From the NCBI GenBank assembly GCA_000711775.1, contig ARYC01000584.1:62001-126000 (forward strand): a stretch of 64,000 bases of DNA, in the 5' to 3' direction. The notes below the pieces were generated by a model. It worked only from the letters and a program-made list of their open reading frames with translations. It searched no databases and was not told the DNA's origin. Shown one piece after another: positions 36,099 to 46,900 of this stretch; the stretch's first letter is position 1; each line of letters starts with the position of its first letter. This DNA is from Oxytricha trifallax. Lineage: Eukaryota > Ciliophora > Spirotrichea > Sporadotrichida > Oxytrichidae. The position numbers and the translations under genes were made by a program.

Positions 36099-38861
36099 AT
36101 GTCAAAAGATTAACCATTGTTTTCTTCCTCAAACAAATAATTCTAAAGTAATATTTATTCAACAATTTATTAGTTTAGAAACTTGTAATAATGCAGTCTC
36201 TGAAGCATTCCTGGGTCTAAGAGTGAATTCTAACACTAAAAATGAGGTGAGAATGTTGAGCATTTCCTTTTTTTTATTTTGAAATAATATCATCCGACAA
36301 CAAATTTTTCAACATTCCATTATTTGTCTTGATTTCTTATTAAATTTTAGAAATTAAACTTAAGACTACCCTCGCTGTTTTACCAACCACAAGTGCCCTT
36401 ACCAGGTCGCTTTGGAATGCGAAGTTTACTCTATAAACCTCAAGTTAATTTCAAAAAGAAATTAGAGTTGAAAAAGCTGGCATTAGACGGGGATTTAGAA
36501 ATGAGCTGGACTGCGCCTAATTACAATAAATCTATTGGCTTAAGAGGTAATTTCAAAGTTAGGGATTTTATCACTGGGAAAATTAACAAAAAAACTGATA
36601 AGAAAAAGAAAGGTGACAAAGATGAGATATAAACAGAAGAAAAAATTAATGAAAGTTAATTAGAATAATCAACTCTAGATTTATAGAGTAATAATTTAAA
36701 GAAAATTGATATGGAAGAAGCTTCTATCAATACTATTAGTCAAAATAGGTTTGGTCAATTTAAGTCAATTTTAAGTAATATTGAGAAAATTCAGTACAAT
36801 ATAAGCCATAAAGTTAACTAAGGAACTTCCCTATCTTTTGATTTTATGCTTTAACCTCATAAAACTGTAGACTTAATTGTAAGTATATCAATTAATTTAT
36901 AATTTTTAAATTGCTTTTTAGATTTAATGCTCAAAAGAAGACTCAATAAGACGAGGTAATTCATTCAATTGTAATGCAAAATTAAATCTGCAAGGGATCG
37001 TGATTTTAGGCTAGAGATTTGAAACAGTTAAGGTAAACATAATAATTTTATAATTTAAATAAGTTTAATAGATGAAATTTACAAATATATTCAAGCCTAA
37101 TTAGCACAATTTCGATTTCCTGATGCAAATAATTTATAATTATCAATAATTTGCTTATTTAATATTTTTTATTTGTATACTAACTGCCTTATAATTAATT
37201 GCAAACATACTTATCAGAAAACTTAATGTTTGGATATTATCAAAAGTTTAAAGGTTTTTATCCAAGAATTATGAAAGCTTAGCAATTAAATATGGGTCTG
37301 CAGTATAAATTCAATAATGTTTTTACTGGAATGATGACTTATAATGCTGATTATTCAAGACCTACTGTCTAATAACTTGATAATATAAGTTTGGCTATTT
37401 AAGCCTCTAATTAATTAAAGCATGATATAAAGTGTATGAGATTATTATTTAAGATTATACAACATTTTAATTATCTAATACAAATAATTATTTTAAAATT
37501 GAAGTATCTAAGTAGCAAATTATATTATGAAATTATTTTAATTTGTCGAATTATTAAAAGTTTAATAATTAAATTATTTAAATATTCCAGTTAAATATGT
37601 TTAAACCTAGACAAATGTGAATTTATTAGTTGTAGAATTATAAATACTTTAAATATAAAAAGGTGTATATATTGATGAAACCATAGAGTGAGATTAATCG
37701 ATTTTAATTTTGAATGATTCGCTTAGTTTTATTTTATGCCAAACTAAGAAGTTGATTTTCTCATTTTTACGATGCAAAGGGCACAATTAATAGCAAAGTT
37801 CAGCCAATTTTTATTTCTCTATCTAAAATAGACACCATACTGTCAAGGTTTCCAGAAAGCCAACTTTCAATATTTCAATATAGAATTATATTAAGGAAAC
37901 TTATTTTTTTATAAAATTTAAATATATACTTAAGTTTAATAATTTGATAAATTGTTAATTTATTTATGAAATATTATTTATACTGAACATGTATTTAATA
38001 TATAAAGGTCTTTTGTGTAATTATTATTTTTTTAATTTAATATATATTAGCAATTTTTACTTTTATTTTAGTTGTTATGTGAAGTATTAAATATTCTCAT
38101 TTTGTCTAAATTAAGTCGTAAAAAGTATAAATATTTATTATAAAAAATAAAATTTATTAGTAAATTATAATATATCTTTAATCTGTTGTTATAAATTATA
38201 ATGATTTTTAAACTAATCAAATTAAAATATTAATTTTAATCTTATTTTCTTAAGTTTAATGTTGTTTCAAATAAATAAATAAATGTATATAAATTAAATA
38301 CCTCAAATAATATTTTCTTACAATTTATAATATATAAATAATTTTATTTTTAAAATCTATCCGATAAATTATATTAATTAGAATATGTATTAATTATTGG
38401 CTTTTGATTGTTTCTAAGAAACTTAATGGATTCTTGACTGCAACTGAAATAAAATGCTTTTTCTTTACTAATCCTGGTTTGCGCTTAATGAATAGATTTT
38501 CCTTTAATCATATAACTGCAAAGACTGGTGTTATCTACTACTTTTAATATATAAATATATATTTGCATACAATTTTTGAGATTATATTACACAATTACTA
38601 AATACTAAATAAGGCAATTATTGCATAATTAATTACTTAAACAAGACAGATACAGTTTCATTTCGACTATCAACTGATGGAAGTGCATTTCTTCTCCATA
38701 AATAGAAATTATCTGATAATGTTACATTTGCACTCTCTGCTATTGTTTAAAAAAATATATTTAATATAAAGAATGAAAAAATAGGAGTGTTTATAATTTA
38801 AAATTAAATTTTATTTATTCAATAGAGTAAAATCAAATAAATACACTTTATTTAATTATGA
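36099..38861 (+). CDS. VDAC/Tom40-like mitochondrial outer-membrane beta-barrel protein
   Basis: Starts MSKDQPLFSSSNKQFQ. An intron begins at 36149 and, ending at the second AG, reads into KTCNNAVSEAFLGLRV. Central segments alternate polar and hydrophobic residues as beta strands (LDGDLEMSWTAPNYNKS, GLRGNFKVRDFITGK, NLQGIVILGQRFETVK). A Lys-rich loop lies near 36.6 kb. The last blocks resemble the C-terminal strands of porins: YDAKGTINSKVQPIFISLS, DTVSFRLSTDGSAFLLHKQ, LSDNVTFALSAIV. The assignment to the eukaryotic porin superfamily is by pattern; VDAC versus Tom40 is not decided. Several AT-rich IESs (e.g. ~37.43-37.59, 37.87-38.39, 38.52-38.62 kb) interrupt it and were not delimited. The end (TGA 38859-38861) is the first in-frame stop and is approximate. 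Confidence 0.55.
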
Positions 38862-39032
38862 TTCTGGAATTAGCTTCGATGTTAATCTATGATTATTAAT
38901 TACTTAAGACAACAAATACTTAATCACAAATGTTTTAAAATATTAATAATTTTCTCATTAAATAGATTTTATTCTTCATCTCTGTAACACAATCTATTGA
39001 AAAATTTATCAATAAATTAATGAATTTATTCT

Positions 39033-40199
39033 TCAAAAATCTTCTTTAAGTTTAAATCTCTAAATAAAATTTTCAATTGAATCTGCAATCACAGGCGCAT
39101 TAGACATTTGATAACCTCCAGACAGCACCATGACTATTGGAACTCTGAACTATTCAATAGCCATTTCAAACATCAATTCATCTCTCTGTATTATACCAGC
39201 TGGGGAAATGTTCAACTGCCCAAGTGGATCGTTTTCCATGCAGTCAGTGCCTGCATTATAGATGACAAATTCTGGTCTAAATTGCTAATAAGCTTCAGTA
39301 ATTTAAGATTTCAATTTATGTAAGAAGCTTTCATCATCGTCGTAGTGAGTGATTGGTATTCTAGTTTTTATCGCAGTTTCAGCAAAATCATCTCCTGGGT
39401 AAATATTAGGGTTGTAAGCATCTACAATGTGTACATCAGGGTCTCTTAGGAAATCTCTCTCATGTCCGTTACCTTAGTGTGCGTCTAAATCTATGATCAT
39501 CACTCTATTGATACCATGATACTTTTTGACATTGTGCACGATGAAAGTAATATCAGGATATATACAGAAACCACCTCCACAAGTACAGGAGGCATGGTGA
39601 TATCCACCTGCCAGATTAATTGCCCAACCTTATTACAAGGCTATACATGAAGCATCGACTGAACCTTGAGTTGCACGAAGCATGGGATTCAGAACTCTAA
39701 ATCTCAAGAACCAAGATGGCAGGAAAAATAATGGAACTTCAAGGCATTTGCAAATGTAAATACTATATTAAAGCTTGAATAGGTACCAGGCACTCATTTT
39801 TTCTAATAAGAATTCTCTAGTTGGTATTGAAGGGCTATGTATTTGAGTTTGATCATTAATGACCTTCTTCTTTCTCAAAGATTCAAAGACTCTTTAATAC
39901 TTGCAGGAGTCAAATGGATGAATTTTCTCCAATCCAAATGCAGTAATATTATACTTTGGTGAATAGACAATTGGAAAGCATGTATTCCTCATTTTTTCGC
40001 ATTTGTGATTGTGAAGTGCACTTCTGAAGATTCTTGCTTTGGTATTAATCAGTGTTTCGTTCACAAATGGAAAGAGGAAAAAGCATATTGTACCTATCAT
40101 CCAAACTTAATGTCCATAAGTGTCTTTATTCACAGCTCCGTAGACTATAGTAGCCAATGACCCCAAATCGGATATCATGTTTAAGTAAGTATAGAGCAT
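39033..40199 (-). CDS. Histone deacetylase, class IV (HDAC11-like)
   Basis: Single uninterrupted minus-strand frame of 388 codons plus TGA (complement of 39033-39035), with no IES and no intron. Zn-dependent deacetylase motifs: IVYSPKYNITAFGLEKIHPFD at the N-terminal block (read in part), LAGGYHHASCTCGGGFCIYPD with the catalytic His pair (~residue 200; read in part), IDLDAHQGNGHERDF with the metal-binding Asp/His (~residue 236), and VLSGGYQMSN near the end. The GGGFC region and short C-terminus fit HDAC11 rather than class I/II. Unusual: the first ~60 residues include hydrophobic stretches (IGTICFFLFPFVNE), suggesting a membrane anchor or leader. Role: deacetylation or long-chain deacylation of lysines (family knowledge). 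Confidence 0.92.
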
Positions 40200-40289
40200 T
40201 TTTTAAATGTTCTCTCAGAATTTATTAATATCAATCAATATATTATTAATATTGCAGTGCTATTATTATAATAATCTCTTAACATATAA

Positions 40290-41615
40290 ATGACAAGTAA
40301 AAATAAGAATCACTTTCGACCAGAGGAAAGAAATCACCCATACTTCAAAGATGATCCATTTTAAGATTTTATTAGATATTCTTTGAGCAAGAAACCTTTG
40401 TATAGAGCTAGTAATTATATCAAGAATATTATGAAATTAGAATTATTATTTTGCATTTTATGTGGTATCTTTTTAACATTAATGATTAAAAATATTAAAA
40501 TAATTTGAGAATAAAATGAACGGGCTACCTCCAACAGATATGATATTATATAGATATCAATAAAGATTCAATGTTTCTTTCTTGATTCCATTATATTTGA
40601 CTGGATTCTTTGTGGGCACTATGTATTATTACTGGAACTTCAAAGTTAATAAGAAAAATTTACTATAATTTCAGAAAATTAATTAATAAAAAATCATTTT
40701 TTATTATATCGAAGATTATAGAAGTCTGTATATAATTTTTCAACTAAACAATTTTATAATCTTCAAATAAATAGTTTTTAGCAGTTGCTTATTTATTATA
40801 AAAGTGATTATAAGTATTTAATATTGGAAGAAAAAAAAGTAAAAATATAATTTTTAAAATATGTATGTTAAAAGTAGTTATTTTCCACAAAAAATCTAAA
40901 AGTATGATAAATGAATTAGTCATAGAACATCAAAATTTATTCCTATATAATATTTGGCAAAACAATTTATTTTTCAAAACCTAATAAAAAGAGGATATTT
41001 CATAATAGTAAAGTAAAATAAAATATATTAATAATTATTAAAGAAATGTGATTCATCAAACAAAAATGAAATGGAATAATCTTTATATTAATGCAAAAAT
41101 ATTTAGTATAATTTAAAATGATTTTAAAATTATTTTGATATTGCATAAATGTTGTGGAGGAAAAATTAGTAGAAAATTATGGAGCAGATATACCAGTTTT
41201 TGTAAAAATGAAATATTAACAGCTTTTCCACTACTATAGATCATGTTTAATTTTTTGAATTTATTTGCAATTAAAATTATCTTAAAATAAATTAAAAATC
41301 GTTATTTATTGATTAATTCTCTTTAAAAGCCCTAATAACATATATCAAAACTATTTAAAATTAATATTTATTAAATATATCTTATAATTTTATAGATCGT
41401 ATTTGATCCATTTCTACAGATTTAAGCTTTTCTACTACTTGGACGAGCAGGTAATCGACCCCCTAAACGACAACGTCCTCGATCCAAAGTCATTCGATGT
41501 CTATTAATTTAAGAGACTAGTCAGAGCTATAAAATATGACGAAAGACGCGATAAGAGCTTTGATTTTATGAATATAGGAGAAGATGATATTGATGAGTTT
41601 GATGATTTTGTTTGA
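40290..41615 (+). CDS. Small membrane protein, unknown function, split by ~0.7 kb germline DNA
   Basis: First MDS: MTSKNKNHFRPEERNHPY, DDPFQDFIRYSLSKKPLY. Next MDS: MNGLPPTDMILYRYQQRF followed by a hydrophobic segment (SFLIPLYLTGFFVGTMYYYW), probably one transmembrane helix. After ~700 bp of AT-rich DNA (about 40.68-41.40 kb) a GC-richer block gives FKLFYYLDEQVIDPLNDNV and an acidic tail (NIGEDDIDEFDDFV) to TGA 41613-41615. Joining these as one gene is inference from order and lack of other starts. It does not match a family I know. It diverges from the HDAC gene, with 90 bp between start codons. Confidence 0.5.
40690..41395. other. AT-rich germline-limited stretch (probable large IES)
   Basis: No codon bias in any frame and extreme A+T. 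It separates the membrane-segment MDS from the acidic C-terminal MDS. Pointer not identified. Confidence 0.4.
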
Positions 41616-41758
41616 AATGCATTTAAATAATGATTTAATTAATTAACTATTTTAATGATTACATGAAAATATATAATAAACTAATAGTACTAAGATGTTG
41701 AACAGGATTTTAATTGCAATTTGAAATAATTATAATTATAATTAAACATTTTTATAAA

Positions 41759-43176
41759 ATGAGATGCAAACACTCCACCCAGATCGTTGTCTTGGGTATA
41801 TTCTATTTATTTGTGATTATCACATGTGTCTCAAATTGGAATGTGAAGTAAGTTAGCCAAAACATATATTCTTGAATATTTGTTGTAAATTTAAACATAA
41901 TTATAGTGAGAAATGTTCAGTGGGGTATAGACTCTGGCCAGTTTTAACTTTGGGTTACTTCTGGGTGATAAGAATAGTAGAGCTTTAGAAAATAGATTAA
42001 ATTCTTGAGAAAAAGTGGCTTTTAGTCTTATTTTTTGGAGTATTTTTTCCCACCTACCTTATTATGACAATTCTTGGGTTTGTATGGTTTGTTGAAGCAT
42101 CCCAAAGTAAATGTGTAAGTTTAAAGTTATAAGTTATAACTATTAATATTGATGTGTAAATAAATATACTGGTAACTTAATCAGATTCAATGTATTTTAA
42201 GGAAAATTCAAAAATAAATCATCATTATAATTTTTAATGAAAACCATAGACAATTGCCTTAAACTTTATGTTTGTAGAATAAGCAAGATGGGTTCGCTTA
42301 CTTTTTGGTGATGATACTTTCAATTGTGAGAAATCTTTTATTCTTAATCATTTAAATTATAAAAATATTACACTTGTACATAGGTATTTTTTTGAATTTG
42401 GCATTTATACAAATACATAACACTAAATTATAGATATTATTTATGGTAAATGCTAGGATGCTTAGTATTTTAAAATAGAGTAAATATAAATTTATCCTTA
42501 ATTATGAAACTATTATAGAGATTTATTCAAAGATTGATGAGACGTAATAATGAGAGGAGTTAAGCTTAAAATGCTAATCTAAACCTCTTGAACAGAGATG
42601 TTAGAAACTACCTGGACTTTAAAATTTAATGAGTTCATAAATTTATTATGCATTTATTTCTTTGTTTAAATATTTACTTGCTGACTTTGATGCAGATGGA
42701 AATGTGATTAATTAACCATTCTTGAATCAAGAGCCAAGATAACGAGGTTTAAGTATATATAAAATTGTATTAATTATTTCTAACATTCTAATAAATAAAG
42801 ATGATGAGTTCTTTATTCTATACTTATATTTAATCTGCTATATATTTAAAGTAGACAAGAAATTAATAGCATTAGATCAGTGAGAATAAGCAATGCTAAT
42901 CTAGATGAATTCAGCGAATAAACCTGCACAATTTGCTTGAATGACTGTAAAAAGAAAGAAAAGATAAAAGTGCTAGCTTGCAACCACGTTTTCCATGAAA
43001 AGTAACTTACAATAAATCATGTTAAAACATTTTAAAATAGGTGCATTAGTGGATGGCTGCAGAGAAAGGGAGAGTGTCCAAATTGCAAATAACACCCAAT
43101 TCGTACAAATATTAACGATTCCATTGTTGATGAGGAAGAAGAGGAGAGACAGTCTCTATAATAAGTTAGACAATGA
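41759..43176 (+). CDS. RING-H2 membrane protein, probable E3 ubiquitin ligase
   Basis: Starts MRCKHSTQIVVLGIFYLFVI, a first hydrophobic helix. An intron with GTAAGT donor joins NWNV to NEKCSVGYRLWP. More hydrophobic segments follow (LLVLFFGVFFPTYLIMTIL; AYFLVMILSIV), so three or four transmembrane helices are expected. The C-terminal RING-H2 reads CTICLNDCKKKEKIKVL, then CNHVFHEKCISGWL, then CPNCK (C3H2C3 ligands present). It is split by a short insertion at ~43.00-43.04 kb. An acidic tail DEEEEERQSLQQVRQ ends at TGA 43174-43176. The architecture fits membrane RING ligases of the endomembrane system. IESs near 42.12-42.27, 42.33-42.53 and 42.75-42.85 kb were not delimited. Confidence 0.75.
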
Positions 43177-43980
43177 ATGAATCAGTGAGTCATTTTAAGC
43201 AAAAGTAATACATAAAAATATATAATCATACAAATTAAAGTATTGAAATATCAAAATTGGAATCATTCTTAGTAAAGTAAAAATAAGTAAACTATTTAAT
43301 TTCAATTATTCATATTCAAAATTTATTCATGCAAAAGTTCAAATATTTATGCAATTAGAGATATCAAAAAATAATATAAATGCGCAGATAAGATATATGC
43401 ATTCCATTTTCGCATAATTTCTTTATTTGATTTATAGTTTAAACAAATTTTCTAATCGTTACTCGAAAGCAACATTGTTTTATTTCAAATTATACTAAGA
43501 AGATTCTTTTCTCTTTACCAATACTTCAATAGTATTTATTCAAAGTCTTAATTACAAGTATTTCAAATTTATAGCTGTGCAGAAATTCAAATTTAAATTA
43601 ATTAATCCGAGAATTGCTGTGCACTTTTTTATATAGATAATCCTATATATCTCATTCTTAATACACAATAGAATTAATTAGCCTACTCTTCACATACTTT
43701 CATAATTTAGTCCTACCAATCTTAATTATTTATTGGTTATAGTTAATTTAGAAATATTTTTCACCGAACATTATAAATCTAATATAAATATAGTTATTTT
43801 ATTCCCCATGAATAATTCAATAATTTCTGGTCTTGGACAAGAAAGGGGAAGTTTCTGGTCAGGAGTTTGGAAAATAAGCGCAAATATTGAATATAAATTG
43901 CGAAATATTTTGATTATCTCAGATAATTGGAAATTTAAAATTAAATCATCAACTTACAAATAATACGACTTAACTGACAC
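43177..43980. other. AT-rich intergenic DNA
   Basis: No supported gene. Short open stretches on the + strand near 43.73-43.96 kb lack codon bias and recognisable motifs. It contains the 5' flank of the homeobox gene. Confidence 0.5.
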
Positions 43981-46900
43981 ATGGAACAAAAAAGAAGAAT
44001 AATCACACAAGAAATCATGAATTCTTAAGACTCAGCACTTTACCTGAACACTTCAAAGTCTTGTCAAGTAGTAGCCTTTGATCAGTACTGCTCTGGCTAG
44101 ATGGAATTCTCCTTGTATAATGACAATACAAATAGAACAATGAGCATACAAAACTCTTAACAAAATGACATGTCGCTAAGCGGAATGACAAGCTCTATTA
44201 ATGCGCAATCAGCATCTTCTCCTTCTGATTCATACCCAAGTTAGTACGAGAACAGCTTATCAGTGCATAGTTTCACTAGTGCATCAGAAAAGAGGAAGTT
44301 GCTGAAGAAGAAATCCAAGGCATCAGCTCTTGGAAAGAGAAAGAGGCAACAAAACAGGATAAGGAAGTCTGAAGACCAAATTCAAGAGTTAATTATTGAA
44401 TTCAGGGTAAATCCCGAATGGTCAAAAGAAAAAGTTACAGACCTTTCTGAAAAGACTGGTCTCTCTGAGAGTCAAGTTTACAAATGGAACTGGGATTAGA
44501 GAAAGAAGTTCAATGCAGATATTTTTGAATCAATGGAGGCCGAAGTTACTAGGGATGAGTTTGGTGGCTACTGTTGCAAAAAGTGGGGAAAACTTGATGA
44601 ATTTGAGCACGATGATAACATTTGCACTCTCTTAGGATTGGATGTCAACAAAATGGCCCTTGAGCTAGTAAAAGGAGATTTAGAAAAGAGATAAAAGCTT
44701 GTTAAAGGCATTCCAGCTGTAGTCCTCAAATAATCTCCACTACTTAGAAAGAAAGAAGTAGACATGGTCTAAAAGCTTTGTACTCCTTTGTTACTTTAAA
44801 CACCATAAGCTGTTTCCAAAAAGTTACAAAGAGAGTTGATATCGGTATAACAGTCAAAACCCCAAAACCCCTTAGTGAGGTTTATAAGTGCTTTGATTAG
44901 TAGGGTAAAGTTGGAGTTTTATTAGGGTTAGTAGAGAAAACGGAAGTTTATTGAGACTTTAATATGTATTTAATGAGTATTAGTTTAATTATATCACACG
45001 AATTTTACTTGCTTGTCTTTGTTGTATCTCTTGAATCTCGCTTTCTTTAGTGGTTCGAGCATATCGTCTAAGGATTGTCTTGGATATGCTGGAGCTCTTA
45101 CTATTATCTTCTCTACAATCTTCTTTATTTCTTAGCATACATCATCTTGTTTTATGTGCTTCTCAGCTAGATTTATTGATTATTTTTCATATTTTGTATT
45201 AATGAAAGTCATGCTATCCATATCGCACTCTAATATTATTGCAGCTACTGCCCAAACATCCCACTAAATAGAGCCATTAGTCCATTTCTCTCTGATTGGG
45301 AAGTAACCTGGAGTACCAAGAACCTTTGCTAAGGTTACAATCTCTTATCTTAAGGCTCTATTAAAATCGATTACAACTACTTCTAAAGGGCAAAGGTTTA
45401 GCATAACATTTTCAGGCTTCAAATCTCTATGAACGTATCCAAGCTCGTGAAGTTCCTAAACACCCTTTACCATATTAGATAGAATATCATTCAAGTCATC
45501 TGGGTATCTGTTTTAATATAGATAATCTCGGAGAGTCATTTCAAACTTTTTTAGCCTTAGTGCGATGAAACCAAACCCTAAAATAACACCATCTAGCTTG
45601 AGCAAATTCTTGCAATCTTTTTTCTAAGCCTCTCTAAGTACAATATATTCGTTAGCAAACTCATTTTGATACTGCTCGTTTTTAAGGAGATAGCTGAAAG
45701 GATATACCTTGTAGGCATAGTCATCAACCACTATGAGTTTTGCTTTAGCAGGTACGTTTATATGTAAGTAGTTTTCAATACAACTGCTAAGGTCTACTGC
45801 ATTTAGTGCAGGAATATACATGGCTCTCTCTTAAAAGCATGCTAAAAAGACTTTACCAGCAGGTTGATTCATTAATTCTATTCGCTTCTGCCTCTTGAGC
45901 TTCTCTGTTGTTCTTTTTAAGTCTCAAGATTATTAGATTTTCTTTTAGCGGGCACTAATTTCTAAGTCTCTTTATCTTAAATCAAGAACTCACTTAGGTG
46001 ATGCTTCTGCATATGTTTCTTAACTTTAGCTGAGTGAGTATAAGACTTCTCACAAGTCGTGCACTAGTACCTGCCATCGACCTTATCATGCTTAAAATAC
46101 ACCTTAGCTTTCCCAGAGTGAACCTCTTTCATATGTCTCTTCAAACTGGAATCAGTAGAGAAAAAATTTTAGCAGTCTTAGCATTCAAAAGTTTTAATCC
46201 TTTAAATCTGAAGCTGTTCCTTTTCTTCCTCAACATCTTTTATTAATGTTTAAACTTCTATTTCAGCTTTCTCTTTCATGTTTTAAACCTATATAATAAA
46301 AACCTGTGCTTCAAATTCAAGAGCTCTTAGCTCTGCCTCCCTCTCAATATATATAACTTCTTGTTTCTTGGTTGAACCAAAGTTAAGCATTTATTGACCT
46401 GCTCCTAAAAGTGCCGCTCTACGATTTAAGTTGACCGCCATGTTCAAATTTAAATTTCTATTATAAAGCTCTTAAAACCTCTATAGCTATAGCTGGACTA
46501 TATATAAGTTGCTACAGCATTAATGATGGTTTGATCTCAGCTCTAAGACTTCATATTTATACTCAGTTTATAACTATAATTTTTGTAATTTTGCACTTAA
46601 TAATTTTGATTCTGGTACCAACTCAGATAAAGTTCAGGTTGGTACTGGTACCAATTAAGTTTTGAACCAGATTGGAACTTTTCCATTAAAACCTCACTGG
46701 ATTAAAACTAGGTACTAATTAAATTTAAACAAATTTAGTACTAATTTAATGGAACTAAATTGATAAAAATGGAGCTCCATCTCTGAAGTTTGTTACAGCT
46801 TCTGCGAACCTTCTCCACGTATCTTTACAGGGTTGACCTCCTATAAGATGCCCATATTTAATAGTAAGATTTTAAAGGAAAGGATCCAGAAGTCTATAAA

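Noticed and set aside
43733-43963. Open + strand frame of ~76 codons upstream of the homeobox gene
   Set aside because: No motif, AT-driven composition, no pointer joining it to the gene start.
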